DNA of 26,267 nt from an uncultured Chlamydiae bacterium (lineage in GTDB: Bacteria; Chlamydiota; Chlamydiia; Chlamydiales; 2-12-FULL-49-11), in assembly GCA_937996705.1 (NCBI GenBank), contig CALKUQ010000069.1, positions 1 through 26,267 on the forward strand. Direction: 5' to 3'. Position 1 is the first letter of the stretch. The number at the start of each line of letters is the position of its first letter. A program made the translations under genes and the position numbers. Below, piece after piece: positions 16,407 to 24,478 of the stretch. The notes under the pieces are model-generated. The model saw only the letters and a program-made list of their open reading frames with translations. It had not been told where the DNA came from and made no database searches.

Positions 16407-17792
16407 TTATTGAATAAAAATGTTTATAGGCTCACTTTCTACCCCAATTAGATCGACTGCAGTGACGCTGTAAGTATACCCCTCTTTCCAATTGATCTCA
16501 TAATCGGTATAAGAGAGAGGCTCTCCTACAGATATAGACTCCGTTAAAACACCATCCCTATATATGTTGTAGTAGACAATCTCTGGACTTGGACTTGGGC
16601 TCCAAATAATTGTATTAAAATACTGCTCTTGTAAGGGGACTTGATTTTTCCTCTGATTTCCCGACACATTTGTTGGGGCAATACTTTGAGGAGTTGTGTA
16701 AGAGTAAAAGGGATGAGAGGTGGAATGATCAGACCAAGCGGCTACCATTTGATTTTGGGAAGGATAATAGACAGAATAGACATCTTCCAATACCCCATTT
16801 GTCGCTCCCCTAGGAATTGGGAGGGGCTCCCCCCAACTCTCCCCATTATAGATCGAATAAAAAGGCAAAAAATTCACCTTATCGGCCCATGTAGCAACCA
16901 CTCTCCCTAAATAGGGATCATAGGCTAAAAAAACATCCTCTTGAGCCTGATTAGTCCCTCCCCCCATCGGAATAGGGAGACTCTCTGACCAACTTGTCCC
17001 ATCAAAGATTGAATAATAAGGAGTTCGAGTCGCTCGATCACTCCAAGCAGCGACTAACTGACTCGATGCTTTGTCAAAAACTGCAAAAATATCGTTATAG
17101 ACAAGACTTGTCCCCCCTATCTCTTGAGGGGAAGACCAAGTAGAACCGTTAAAAAAAGAGAGAGCCGGCTTATAATCTACATCTTTTCCCCAAAAAGTGT
17201 AGAGGTATCCATTTAAATCATCGTAGGCCAGTGTTGCCAAATTTTGCACTGCCTCTCCAGATATAAGAGCAGAGCTCCAAGCCACCCCATCAAAGATAGA
17301 ATAATAGGGATGCCCATTTCCGCTATTTAGCCAAGTAGCAATCATTTTAAGACTCGTTTTATCATACGCTATGGAGGGATTGGTCCCTTCCGATGGCCCC
17401 CCTAAATTAATTTGCGCAGGGGTTGTCCAATTTGTCCCCTCATAGATTGCAAAATAGATTTTTGCTGAGATCTGATCTGACCAAATTGCAAAGACCTGAC
17501 CACTATTTTCATTATAGGCTAAATTTACAAATGCCCCTCCATTGCTTGATACTAGAGGAATTGGATTCGACGTTCCCCAATTTGTTCCATCATAGACTGC
17601 ATAATAGAGGGCAAATGTGCTATCATTTGCCCAAGCAGCAACTACCCTCTCATTTGCTCTATCACAAGCGAGTGCAATATTTTGAGGATTTTGAGTACTT
17701 TGAGTAGAAAACTGAGCAGACGAATTCCATTGCAAAGCTGCTTCCAAATTTATTAAGCTACTGAGAATTAAGACAAAATACATGTTTTTCAT
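16407..17792 (-). CDS. Exported seven-repeat beta-propeller protein with Fn3-like C-terminus
   Basis: 461 aa from the ATG at 17792, chosen because AGGGG precedes it by four bases and the product then starts with a clean signal peptide (MKNMYFVLILSSL...LEA); an upstream ATG at 17843 adds 17 residues. The mature protein has seven repeats of about 45-50 residues. Each has a YD-like turn, a VVAAWSD-type strand, a YYSIFDG motif and a TSWS motif, often followed by PIP. Seven such repeats suggest a seven-bladed beta-propeller. After about residue 375 a Fn3-like domain follows, with IIWSPSPSPEIVYYNIYRDG and a YTYSVTAVD strand. Probable role: extracellular or periplasmic binding or adhesion; no enzymatic motif is seen. 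It precedes the DoxX gene. Confidence 0.82.
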   Translation of the reverse strand: MKNMYFVLILSSLINLEAALQWNSSAQFSTQSTQNPQNIALACDRANERVVAAWANDSTFALYYAVYDGTNWGTSNPIPLVSSNGGAFVNLAYNENSGQVFAIWSDQISAKIYFAIYEGTNWTTPAQINLGGPSEGTNPSIAYDKTSLKMIATWLNSGNGHPYYSIFDGVAWSSALISGEAVQNLATLAYDDLNGYLYTFWGKDVDYKPALSFFNGSTWSSPQEIGGTSLVYNDIFAVFDKASSQLVAAWSDRATRTPYYSIFDGTSWSESLPIPMGGGTNQAQEDVFLAYDPYLGRVVATWADKVNFLPFYSIYNGESWGEPLPIPRGATNGVLEDVYSVYYPSQNQMVAAWSDHSTSHPFYSYTTPQSIAPTNVSGNQRKNQVPLQEQYFNTIIWSPSPSPEIVYYNIYRDGVLTESISVGEPLSYTDYEINWKEGYTYSVTAVDLIGVESEPINIFIQ

Positions 17793-17850
17793 AAAACCCC
17801 TATTAAACATTTTACTATACAAAATCGCCCCCTCTTTTGCCATAAATTAA

Positions 17851-17879
17851 TTGTAAAAATTCATTTTTTAAGGTAGAGT
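17851..17879 (+). promoter_or_regulatory. Candidate promoter of the 41-aa basic protein gene
   Basis: TTGTAA (17851-17856) and TAGAGT (17874-17879) are separated by 17 bases. Transcription would start near 17886, giving a leader of about 22 bases that contains the AAGGA site of the small gene. Confidence 0.4.
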
Positions 17880-17907
17880 TAAGGGAAATCAACACCTCAA
17901 GGATCCG

Positions 17908-18033
17908 ATGAAAAGCTCAGGAAAGCCCAATAAAAGTAGTGGTAAACCAAAAAACGACAAATCTCTTGGCAGAGAAGTTCGTAAGCCTGCAAAAGCAACT
18001 AAAATCATCAAACCTACCGTTCGTGGTAGATAA
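17908..18033 (+). CDS. Small, very basic protein (41 aa)
   Basis: An ATG at 17908 with AAGGA five bases upstream opens a 41-codon frame to TAA at 18031-18033. More than a third of the residues are Lys or Arg, the N-terminal half has a repeated SSGKP motif, and the end is TVRGR. There is no hydrophobic stretch. A good -35/-10 pair lies at the right distance upstream, and the frame ends four bases before the convergent neighbour. The composition suggests nucleic-acid binding, like small histone-like or ribosome-associated peptides, but no homologue is recognised. It is small enough to be missed by automatic gene calling. Confidence rests on the ribosome-binding site, promoter and fit in the gap. 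Confidence 0.65.
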   Translation: MKSSGKPNKSSGKPKNDKSLGREVRKPAKATKIIKPTVRGR

Positions 18034-18037
18034 TTTT

Positions 18038-19420
18038 TCAGTGCATTTGCCAAATCGTAAGTAGTCCGTGGTGATCAGAGAGGGCACCTGTTGGATCTTT
18101 TACAGAGAAGAGGGCTATTTTTTCTTGCGCTATTAATTTTGTAGCTACTGAATTTTTTCGAACAACACAGTAATCGAGGAGTTCATAAGTAGGCTTTACT
18201 TTCTCCCGTTCCAAAGGGGGTGTGTGAACAAGATCATTAAAATAGTCTGTAGCGGTTGCAGTTTTTCTAGTTACACCCTTTTTTCCCTGTAAATAGGGAA
18301 TAAAAAATTGCTCGAAAAGGAGGCTATTTTGAAACTCTGGGGTAAAAGCGTTGATATTCAAATCGCCTATGATAAAACCCCTACTTGATCCCAGCAAATT
18401 CGAACAAGCTTCAAATTGATCCTTTCGAATCTCTTGGGCAGCATCATCTACTCCCTGCTGAAGATGGGTAGCTACGAATCTCCACTTAGCCCCACCAGCA
18501 ATAAATTCACCCCCTAATGCCCCCCTTTGAATCCCCCCTTTTGCAGGGGCCATCTTATCAAAAGGCAAAAAAAGAACTGATTCCAATGGAATTTTACTCG
18601 CAATAAACAACCCACTATTAAAGCCTATTTCATCAGGATTCAATGTGCCATATTGGCTCCCAATATTATAAATAAAACAAGAGTATTCCTTTTTAAGCCT
18701 CTCTTTTAAAACACTTACAACTTCACTATCCCAAACTTCTTGTAAACAAATAATATCAGCCTTAGTAGCCACTATCTTTTTTACTATATTATCAATACGC
18801 CCCTTCCAAGGAGCTACCCCTCCGAAAAAATAGTTAAATGGCTCAGCAAAACAGAGAATATTTGCTGTAAGGACCCTCAATCTATTACTCACCCCTTTAG
18901 CTCTCGTAGGAATCATGCTAGAAACAAAGTTGTATGTTTCAGACGCCTCAAGCCTTTTTAAAGCCTCTTGGTTAGAATTTATTACTTTTGATAAAATTTT
19001 CTGTGTGAGATCTCTTTGTTGAGGTGACAACAAAGCTACATCCAGTCCATTCAACCCAAATTGATCTATGATTGTTTTGTCCTGAATTTTTTTTCGAAAC
19101 CCCGCATGCAATGCAAGCAAATATTTACTAGCATACCCCTTTAACACTAAATCGGAAGAGAGCTTAGCCGTTTGATAGTAAAGCAATTGCAAATTATAAA
19201 AATCGCTGCATATTTCTTGCCAGAGATCATAGGCCTCGTCATAGCGCTTTTGAGAACTCAGATCTAAAAATCGAGCTAAAGACCTATCCGCCTTCTCTTC
19301 AAAATCCAGACTACTCTTTTCCATTGCAAGCGGAGTTGGCAAAAAATCGGTCACAACATAAGGAAGCTCTCCACTCCAAACGCTGCAAATAACCACAAAA
19401 AAAGGGACTATTTTCTCCAT
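18038..19420 (-). CDS. Exported endonuclease/exonuclease/phosphatase-fold hydrolase
   Basis: 460 aa from the ATG at 19420, which gives a signal peptide (MEKIVPFFVVICSVWSG); the frame extends 29 residues further up but then overlaps the divergent gene. Residues 20-175 form a helical N-terminal region unlike the catalytic domain. The EEP domain follows with its motifs in order: TANIL (N187), ICLQEVW (E228), ATHLQQG (H319), IIGDLNIN (D353, N355), LDYCVV (D416) and SDHHGLL (D449, H450). All metal-binding and catalytic residues are present. The fold includes DNases, inositol-phosphate phosphatases and sphingomyelinases. Export and an extra N-terminal region make a secreted nuclease or sphingomyelinase-like phospholipase plausible, but sequence inspection does not decide between them. 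Confidence 0.88.
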   Translation of the reverse strand: MEKIVPFFVVICSVWSGELPYVVTDFLPTPLAMEKSSLDFEEKADRSLARFLDLSSQKRYDEAYDLWQEICSDFYNLQLLYYQTAKLSSDLVLKGYASKYLLALHAGFRKKIQDKTIIDQFGLNGLDVALLSPQQRDLTQKILSKVINSNQEALKRLEASETYNFVSSMIPTRAKGVSNRLRVLTANILCFAEPFNYFFGGVAPWKGRIDNIVKKIVATKADIICLQEVWDSEVVSVLKERLKKEYSCFIYNIGSQYGTLNPDEIGFNSGLFIASKIPLESVLFLPFDKMAPAKGGIQRGALGGEFIAGGAKWRFVATHLQQGVDDAAQEIRKDQFEACSNLLGSSRGFIIGDLNINAFTPEFQNSLLFEQFFIPYLQGKKGVTRKTATATDYFNDLVHTPPLEREKVKPTYELLDYCVVRKNSVATKLIAQEKIALFSVKDPTGALSDHHGLLTIWQMH

Positions 19421-19481
19421 TTCTCTTTTTATATAGAAAATATTCCTTAACTTCCATAAAAAGAAAAAAAAGGAGCACACC

Positions 19482-19868
19482 ATGGAACTCTCTATATTTT
19501 TAGCCAAATTAATCGGAATTTATCTACTTTTTGTTTCTGCAGAGCTAATCTTAAGAAAAAAAGAGCTGGAAAAATCGATCAAAGATTTTTCCGCTTCAAA
19601 AGGACTCCTTGCACTTTCTGGCTCTTTAGCCCTTTTATTCGGCCTAGCAATTGTGATTGCCCACCCCATCTTTACACTCGACTGGCAAGGCCTCATTACT
19701 CTTATCGGCTGCCTTTTGATTGTCCGAGGAGCTCTACGAGCCTCCTTCCCTTCACACGTTCAAAAAACAGTTGGCCCCTTCTTCAAACGGTGGTACTTTC
19801 TAATCCTCTTACTCTCCCTCACTGTCGGCGCCTTTTTAACCCTCTGCGGCTTTATCGCAAGCCCTTAA
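19482..19868 (+). CDS. Small four-helix membrane protein, unknown function
   Basis: A 128-aa protein with a strong AAGGAG site seven bases before the ATG. Hydrophobic segments lie near 5-23, 41-61, 69-84 and 104-125, with Lys/Arg-rich loops after the first and third. I recognise no family. The last ~60 codons, from base 19683 on, lie in the large duplicated segment and are repeated as a fragment at 24479-24664. The gene is divergent from the EEP-fold gene and convergent with the outer-membrane protein copy at 19892, with 23 bases between their stops. Confidence 0.78.
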   Translation: MELSIFLAKLIGIYLLFVSAELILRKKELEKSIKDFSASKGLLALSGSLALLFGLAIVIAHPIFTLDWQGLITLIGCLLIVRGALRASFPSHVQKTVGPFFKRWYFLILLLSLTVGAFLTLCGFIASP

Positions 19869-20696
19869 AATGAATAAGTTGCGGGCCTAGCCTAAAACTT
19901 TCGCGTTGCCGACACTAAAATGTTCCCAGAGTTCCAACTAATTCGTTCTAATTTTCCCTCCTGCCCCCCAATTTTACTCTTTCCATCGGATCCATAGTAA
20001 AATAAGTAACCACCCTCTAACCCAAAAAACCAACGCCTCCATTCAGGAAATATCAACTTCAAAAGGAACTCATTTCCAAACGCATTACTTTTTTTCATCC
20101 ACTCTTTATCAGCATCAAACAAATTATCCTGAACCCCCCCTCGAAAAAAACTCAAATGACCCTGATATTCAAACGCAAACTCAAAGCCCTTAAATAAATA
20201 AGCAAACGATAATCCCGCCCATGGCCCCATCCACTGATATGTCGATTCACTATTTACATCCTCAAAAAGATTCAGCAAATGAATCGAATCCTTATAATCT
20301 CTATCGGTAAAGTGCTGCACCGAATACGAAAACCCCAAAAGGGGCATCACCTCAAACTGACCTCCAAAAAAACGAGCCAAATACCCAGTTGCTCCAGAAA
20401 TATCATATACCTGACCCCTGCTACTCGCCCTCAACCACTCATCACCCTCAACGCCTGCATAATCCAAATCAAAACTTTTACTTCCCCCAACTATCCACCC
20501 ATAGTCCCCCTCCGCTCTCAAATACCACCGCTCCCACACACAAGTCTCCAACCTCCCCCCAAGCTCCGCAATCTGCACCCCCGACCAGCTCTCCTTCGTC
20601 TCAAACGCCGACGCCCCCTCAAACCCGGTCTTCCAACTCAACCCATCATTCCGATACCCTGTAAATACAGCAATACCCGAATCAAACATTTTTGCT
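19683..20696. repeat. Large direct repeat, copy 1
   Basis: About 1,014 bases recur in the same orientation at 24479-25492 with a constant offset of 4,796, so there are no net indels. By eye about ten bases differ: seven within the first ~75 bases and three within the last ~70, while roughly 860 central bases appear identical. It covers the 3' half of the 4-TM gene and nearly all of the outer-membrane protein gene. Confidence 0.93.
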
Positions 20697-20722
20697 TGTA
20701 AATTGCAAGAAAGAGTCTGCAA
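19892..20722 (-). CDS. Outer-membrane beta-barrel protein, copy 1 (N-terminus altered)
   Basis: From the KMFDSG motif to the stop this copy encodes the same sequence as the gene at 24688-25554: a Gly- and aromatic-rich beta-strand protein ending in SATRKF, fitting an outer-membrane barrel. The N-terminus differs. The present frame starts at TTG 20722, without a Shine-Dalgarno and without a proper signal peptide. Another frame starts at ATG 20753 with GGGGA five bases upstream, but a run of seven T (minus strand, 20748-20742) right after the start throws it out of frame. With six T it would read MNFLIFGRV...LQAKMF, a more plausible exported protein. It may therefore be silenced, phase variable, or affected by a base-count error. 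Confidence 0.75.
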   Translation of the reverse strand: MQTLSCNLQAKMFDSGIAVFTGYRNDGLSWKTGFEGASAFETKESWSGVQIAELGGRLETCVWERWYLRAEGDYGWIVGGSKSFDLDYAGVEGDEWLRASSRGQVYDISGATGYLARFFGGQFEVMPLLGFSYSVQHFTDRDYKDSIHLLNLFEDVNSESTYQWMGPWAGLSFAYLFKGFEFAFEYQGHLSFFRGGVQDNLFDADKEWMKKSNAFGNEFLLKLIFPEWRRWFFGLEGGYLFYYGSDGKSKIGGQEGKLERISWNSGNILVSATRKF

Positions 20723-20830
20723 AGAGACCCTCCCAAATATTAAAAAAATTCATCTAATTCCCCAAAGTTGTTTTTCAAAAATGATGCATTACCTAACTTT
20801 TTTTCACCACTTTATATATTAAGTAGATTT

Positions 20831-20858
20831 TTGCAAAAAAATATTTTAGTATTATAAA
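20831..20858 (+). promoter_or_regulatory. Candidate promoter of the methyltransferase/glycosyltransferase cassette
   Basis: TTGCAA (20831-20836), a 16-base spacer and TATAAA (20853-20858) lie in very AT-rich DNA. The expected start near 20865 leaves a leader of about 25 bases before the ATG at 20890. The three genes that follow are spaced 16 and 34 bases apart and would form one transcript. Confidence 0.5.
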
Positions 20859-20889
20859 ATATTTTCGAAAATACCATAGGCGCTTCAAT

Positions 20890-21672
20890 ATGATCTATAT
20901 TTATCTCTTTCTCTGTTTATTCTCAAAATTAATTAGCGAAGATTACATAGAAATTGAAAAAAAAAATGTTTTACATAAATTTTGCTCAATAAACCCTGAA
21001 CTTGACCATTTTACCAGTAATATTTTTTTAAATTGGAAGAACAAAAATTTTGAAATTTTTGATCAGGTAAAGGACCCAACTGCAATCGCAATCGATTTGG
21101 GTGCTTGGATTGGAACTACATCAATCTGGTTATCCAAAAATTTTTATGCCGTTATTGCAGTAGACGCAGACAAAAATTCTTTAGAGTGTCTTAAAAAAAA
21201 TTTATGCGCTTCAGCCTGCTCAAATGTTACGGTATGTGATAAACCCGTATTCTCTGTCTCTAAAAATCTTATTTTTGGCCCTAGAGGAGCTAAACTAAAT
21301 GAATCCATCTCATACATAAAAGAAATTCAAACAAATAAAAACGACTACGTCATTCAATCAATAACCTTCAAAGAATTACTTCAAAACTATGTTTTCGAAA
21401 ATGAAAATATCTCTTCCAAAAAAATCGGATTTATCAAATGTGATATTGAAGGAGGAGAAGAATACATCTTAGAGGACCTATTAGATTTCGTTTATGATAA
21501 CAACGCTAAAGCTTATATTTCTTTTCATTTAGATTGGTGGACAATGAAAAAAATAGAAGACTTTGAACATCTCTTTAGATGTTTCAAAACAGATTGCCCT
21601 GATACAGATATATGTCAATATTTAAAAACACACCCTTTTGAATCGTTATTATTTGAGTCTTCTAAAAACTAA
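20890..21672 (+). CDS. FkbM-family methyltransferase with signal-peptide-like N-terminus
   Basis: A 260-aa protein. Residues 1-16 form a short hydrophobic signal-like segment (MIYIYLFLCLFSKLIS). The SAM-binding Rossmann core follows: motif I AIDLGAWIGTTS (67-78), acidic residue in VIAVDAD (D92) and the FkbM-type KCDIEGGEE motif (183-191). The family O-methylates sugars and other hydroxyls in natural products and glycans. Candidate promoter boxes lie just upstream; the ribosome-binding site is weak. It is the first gene of a three-gene cassette with another methyltransferase and a methyltransferase-glycosyltransferase fusion. Export of a SAM-dependent enzyme would be odd because SAM is cytosolic, so the N-terminus could instead be a membrane anchor or mark delivery into a host cell. 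Confidence 0.87.
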   Translation: MIYIYLFLCLFSKLISEDYIEIEKKNVLHKFCSINPELDHFTSNIFLNWKNKNFEIFDQVKDPTAIAIDLGAWIGTTSIWLSKNFYAVIAVDADKNSLECLKKNLCASACSNVTVCDKPVFSVSKNLIFGPRGAKLNESISYIKEIQTNKNDYVIQSITFKELLQNYVFENENISSKKIGFIKCDIEGGEEYILEDLLDFVYDNNAKAYISFHLDWWTMKKIEDFEHLFRCFKTDCPDTDICQYLKTHPFESLLFESSKN

Positions 21673-21688
21673 ACAAACGTAGGATCTT

Positions 21689-22318
21689 ATGCTTTATAAA
21701 ACAACCCTGTTTTGCACCTTTACAGCTTTTATAATGACCTCTCAACCTGAAATTATAATTCAGCCTGATTATTGGAAAGGCGATAAATGCTTGGAAAACG
21801 GCGTTCCTTGGCAAGTGCCTGATTCTATTTACAAAGAAGCTGAATTCTGCCAAGAAAATGACATAGCGTTGGAATTTGGATCTGGTGGTTCAACTGTATT
21901 TCTTGCGCAAAGATGTAAGTTTGTAATATCTATAGAAACAGATGGAGCTTGGGCTTCCTGCGTTAGAAATCGATTACAGGAATTAAATCTAAAAAACGTC
22001 ATGCTAATGCACATTCCTAGGGAAGATTCCATTGTTTCATTTGTCCAAACTCTAAACACAGAAAATATAGGAATTCTTTCCGTAGATACCGTACATGGCT
22101 ATAATAGATCTCTATTTTTAAATACTTTTTTAGAAAAAGGAATTAGCCCCAATTTACACATGATTATACTTGACAACTACTCTGCTCCAGAATTATTCCC
22201 AACTCATTTCAATATTGAAATAATGAATTTTCCCCAATGGGAAACTCATACTTATGATGATCACTTTTGGTGCGGCAGTGGAACTCGACTTCATATAAGA
22301 AAAGCACTTCGTGAATAA
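21689..22318 (+). CDS. Class I SAM-methyltransferase-like protein
   Basis: A 209-aa protein with AGGA four bases before the ATG. Residues 1-18 are hydrophobic and signal-like (LFCTFTAFIMTS). The core has motif I LEFGSGGST (61-69), an acidic strand end in VISIETD (E83), an ILSVDTVHGYNRS segment (129-141) like the VDGxHxY stretch of Methyltransf_24-type enzymes, and MIILDN (158-163). It ends in a basic tail. These fit a small-molecule or sugar methyltransferase, but the substrate is unknown. It lies 16 bases after the FkbM gene and 34 before the fusion gene. Confidence 0.78.
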   Translation: MLYKTTLFCTFTAFIMTSQPEIIIQPDYWKGDKCLENGVPWQVPDSIYKEAEFCQENDIALEFGSGGSTVFLAQRCKFVISIETDGAWASCVRNRLQELNLKNVMLMHIPREDSIVSFVQTLNTENIGILSVDTVHGYNRSLFLNTFLEKGISPNLHMIILDNYSAPELFPTHFNIEIMNFPQWETHTYDDHFWCGSGTRLHIRKALRE

Positions 22319-22352
22319 GGTGTTAAGAACACAAATTGGAGCTTAAAATTTT

Positions 22353-23672
22353 ATGACGAAAAAAAATATTACACTCATCTTTTTTCTATTATTTTCTGTA
22401 TGTGTTAACAGAACCATCAAAGCAAATTCCCTCCCAAATGATTTTTTTTATCCTGAAAACTCTAAAAATTGTATTGCTATTGATTTGACTACTTCTATTG
22501 AAGACTCCTCTTTTTACTTATCTAAGAATTTTAGCTCTGTAATTGCAGTAAATCAGAGCACAATCCCTTTCAATCCAATTAAAAAGAAGTTTACAAGATC
22601 CAAACACCCAAATCTACTTATCTGCAACAGACCTATAGGATCTACAAGCAACCCTCAAAAGAATGCGAATGGAAATCCTGTAAAACCAATAACATTTAAG
22701 CAATTAATCCATGACTATATTTTTGAAAATGAGACTATTTCAGAAAAGTCGATTGATTTTATTAAATGCGATATTGAGGGGGATGAAGAATCTGTTTTAG
22801 AAGATATCCTATATTTTGCATACCACAATCATGTTAAAACATACATTTCTTTCCATATACCCTTTTGGAAAAATAAGAAAATTGCAGACTTTAAAAACCT
22901 TTTTAGTTTTTTTAAAACAAATTGCCCTGAAAATGATGTTTGCTCCTATCTAGAAAAAAATCCTTTTGCCTCTTTAATATTTGAACCTCTTACAAAACAA
23001 GAAGTTCTAATTAAAAGCAATATGCCGGTTATTATTATTGCCTATGATCAGGTTACCTTTATAAAAAACATGGTCAACCAGCTTGAAAAATACACCTCTG
23101 ATATTATTATTGTTGATAATAATAGTAAATTCCAACCTTTACTGGAATATTATAATAACGATTATAAATACACATTATTACGGCAGAAAAAAAATTTCGG
23201 CCACACTGTTTTTGCGAGAGAACCCATCCAAAAATTAGTAGGGGACCTTTATATTCTTACAGACCCAGATTTACAATTTAATAAAAATTTACCAGAAAAT
23301 TTAATAAGTGAACTAGTTAACATTTCAAATTGGTTCCAAGCCTATAAGGTTGGTTTTGCCATTTGTATTGATGATCCCAATATTCGAACAGACTGTTTCT
23401 GTGGAATGTATTCCATTAGAGAGTGGGAAAGTCAATTTTGGCAATATCCAGTTCACTATCCCAAAAGACCTGATTATCAAATCTATTTAGCAGCTATAGA
23501 CACTACATTTTGTTTAATTAACAAAAAATCTCCAACCACAAACTCCTACAGATTAGCCGGCGATTTTACGATGATTCATATTCCTTTTATGAATGGATGT
23601 AAAGAAATGTTAATGGTTGGGGAGTTCGAAAGTTACAAATCCGAGAATATATCAACGAGCTGGATGAAGTAA
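22353..23672 (+). CDS. Fusion of a degenerate FkbM domain and a GT-A glycosyltransferase
   Basis: A 439-aa protein with a signal-peptide-like start (KKNITLIFFLLFSVCVN, 3-19). Residues 33-215 are clearly related to the 260-aa FkbM protein upstream (shared YLSKNFSSVIAV, FKQLIHDYIFENE, FIKCDIEGDEE, YISFH). Motif I has lost its glycines (AIDLTTSIED instead of AIDLGAWIGT), and the acidic residue after VIAV is replaced by Asn, so SAM binding is doubtful. Residues 223-439 resemble a GT-A/GT2-type transferase: MPVIIIAYDQ start, IIIVDNNS, NFGHT, a DPD metal motif (304-306), AIDTTFCL and a closing S-SWMK. The nearest ribosome-binding site is GGAG eleven bases upstream. Likely role: glycosyl transfer, with the dead domain as scaffold or substrate binder. 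Confidence 0.83.
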   Translation: MTKKNITLIFFLLFSVCVNRTIKANSLPNDFFYPENSKNCIAIDLTTSIEDSSFYLSKNFSSVIAVNQSTIPFNPIKKKFTRSKHPNLLICNRPIGSTSNPQKNANGNPVKPITFKQLIHDYIFENETISEKSIDFIKCDIEGDEESVLEDILYFAYHNHVKTYISFHIPFWKNKKIADFKNLFSFFKTNCPENDVCSYLEKNPFASLIFEPLTKQEVLIKSNMPVIIIAYDQVTFIKNMVNQLEKYTSDIIIVDNNSKFQPLLEYYNNDYKYTLLRQKKNFGHTVFAREPIQKLVGDLYILTDPDLQFNKNLPENLISELVNISNWFQAYKVGFAICIDDPNIRTDCFCGMYSIREWESQFWQYPVHYPKRPDYQIYLAAIDTTFCLINKKSPTTNSYRLAGDFTMIHIPFMNGCKEMLMVGEFESYKSENISTSWMK

Positions 23673-23869
23673 ACTTAAAATTTCATTTTCAAACTTGCTT
23701 GAAATATATACTGAATACGTTTCAATCACGCTATGTTGTAGCTGTTTCTAAAGATTCATATTCCGCCCCTACATTTACCTGGATTAGACATTTACCAAAC
23801 ACCTATGCAGATATCCCTAATTCCTCTTTAGGAAAGGTACTCATGAGGGAATTATTTATTCTAAGATAA
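23603..23869 (+). pseudogene. Remnant of an unknown gene after the glycosyltransferase
   Basis: A second plus-strand frame is open for 88 codons to TAA at 23867-23869, overlapping the last 70 bases of the glycosyltransferase gene in another frame. Beyond 23672 it reads as convincing protein (KFHFQTCLKYILNTFQSRY, then VVAVSKDSYSAP and SLGKVLMRELFIL). It has no ATG near its beginning. The glycosyltransferase ends in its usual way, so this is more likely the tail of a second, deleted gene than a frameshifted extension. The VAVSK...GKVLMREL pattern faintly recalls DUF3431-type sugar-modifying proteins, which I cannot confirm. Confidence 0.45.
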
Positions 23870-23961
23870 CGAAGGGCAAGAAATCAATTCGTACTTTAGC
23901 CGTACTTATCAAGAATCAGTGTCTCTTGAATAGCTAGGAAATATAGTATAGTTATTTTATT
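23870..23961. other. AT-rich gap before the IS630 remnant
   Basis: No gene is visible. The stretch presumably holds what remains of the insertion-sequence end, but I could not identify a terminal inverted repeat or TA target duplication. Confidence 0.4.
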
Positions 23962-24477
23962 TTAATACTGAATAAAAGCATAATTGATACCTTCTCCTAA
24001 AGTTTCAAATTTATGAACAATCTGTTTAATTTTTCTCTTAAGATTTACCCAAAATATTTCGATTTGATTAAGATCGGGTGAATATAGAGGCAAGAATAAA
24101 AGTGCGCTCTTTGCATTTTCTATTATTGACCTTGTTTTTTCTTATTTATGGCAACTAGCATTATCCATAACAATAATCTGGCCTAGATGCAGCTTCAGTA
24201 TATTTTTCAGCCAGGTATTGAATAAATCTCTATCGCAACCGCCTGTGAAAAAAGTGACCGTATTATTTTAGAATCAGACTTTGCGGCATTAAAGCTTAAG
24301 TATCCATATCGTTTTCCAGAAATTTCGCAATACACTTTTTTGCCTTTTGGCTCCCACCAATATTCTCTGCATTCAAATTCTTTGAATCCACTTTCGTCTA
24401 GACAGAGAATTTTCTCTTTAGAAATTTGAGATATATGATTTACAAAGGCTTGCCATTTTTTCGTTCCTTTCTCGAGA
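23962..24477 (-). pseudogene. IS630-family transposase, truncated and broken
   Basis: Minus-strand translation gives the DDE core of an IS630 transposase: CLDESGF with the first Asp, a YWWEPKGKK and GKRYGYLS region, IIVMDNASCHK with the second Asp, and LFLPLYSPDLNQIE with the final Glu, ending IQY-stop at 23962. It is inactive. A run of six A (24248-24253) is one base short, breaking the frame between RSLF and TGGCDRD. An in-frame TAA at 24142-24144 (probably from TCA) follows CHK. The N-terminal third is missing because the gene is cut at 24477/24479 by the large repeat. It could be a relic of the event that placed repeat copy 2. Confidence 0.9.
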
Positions 24478-24478
24478 T

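Noticed and set aside
20279..20701. Long plus-strand open frames (Pro/Thr/Ser-rich) opposite the outer-membrane protein, repeated at 25075-25674
   Set aside because: They arise from the C-rich strand opposite a real barrel gene, have no ribosome-binding site, and give low-complexity products.
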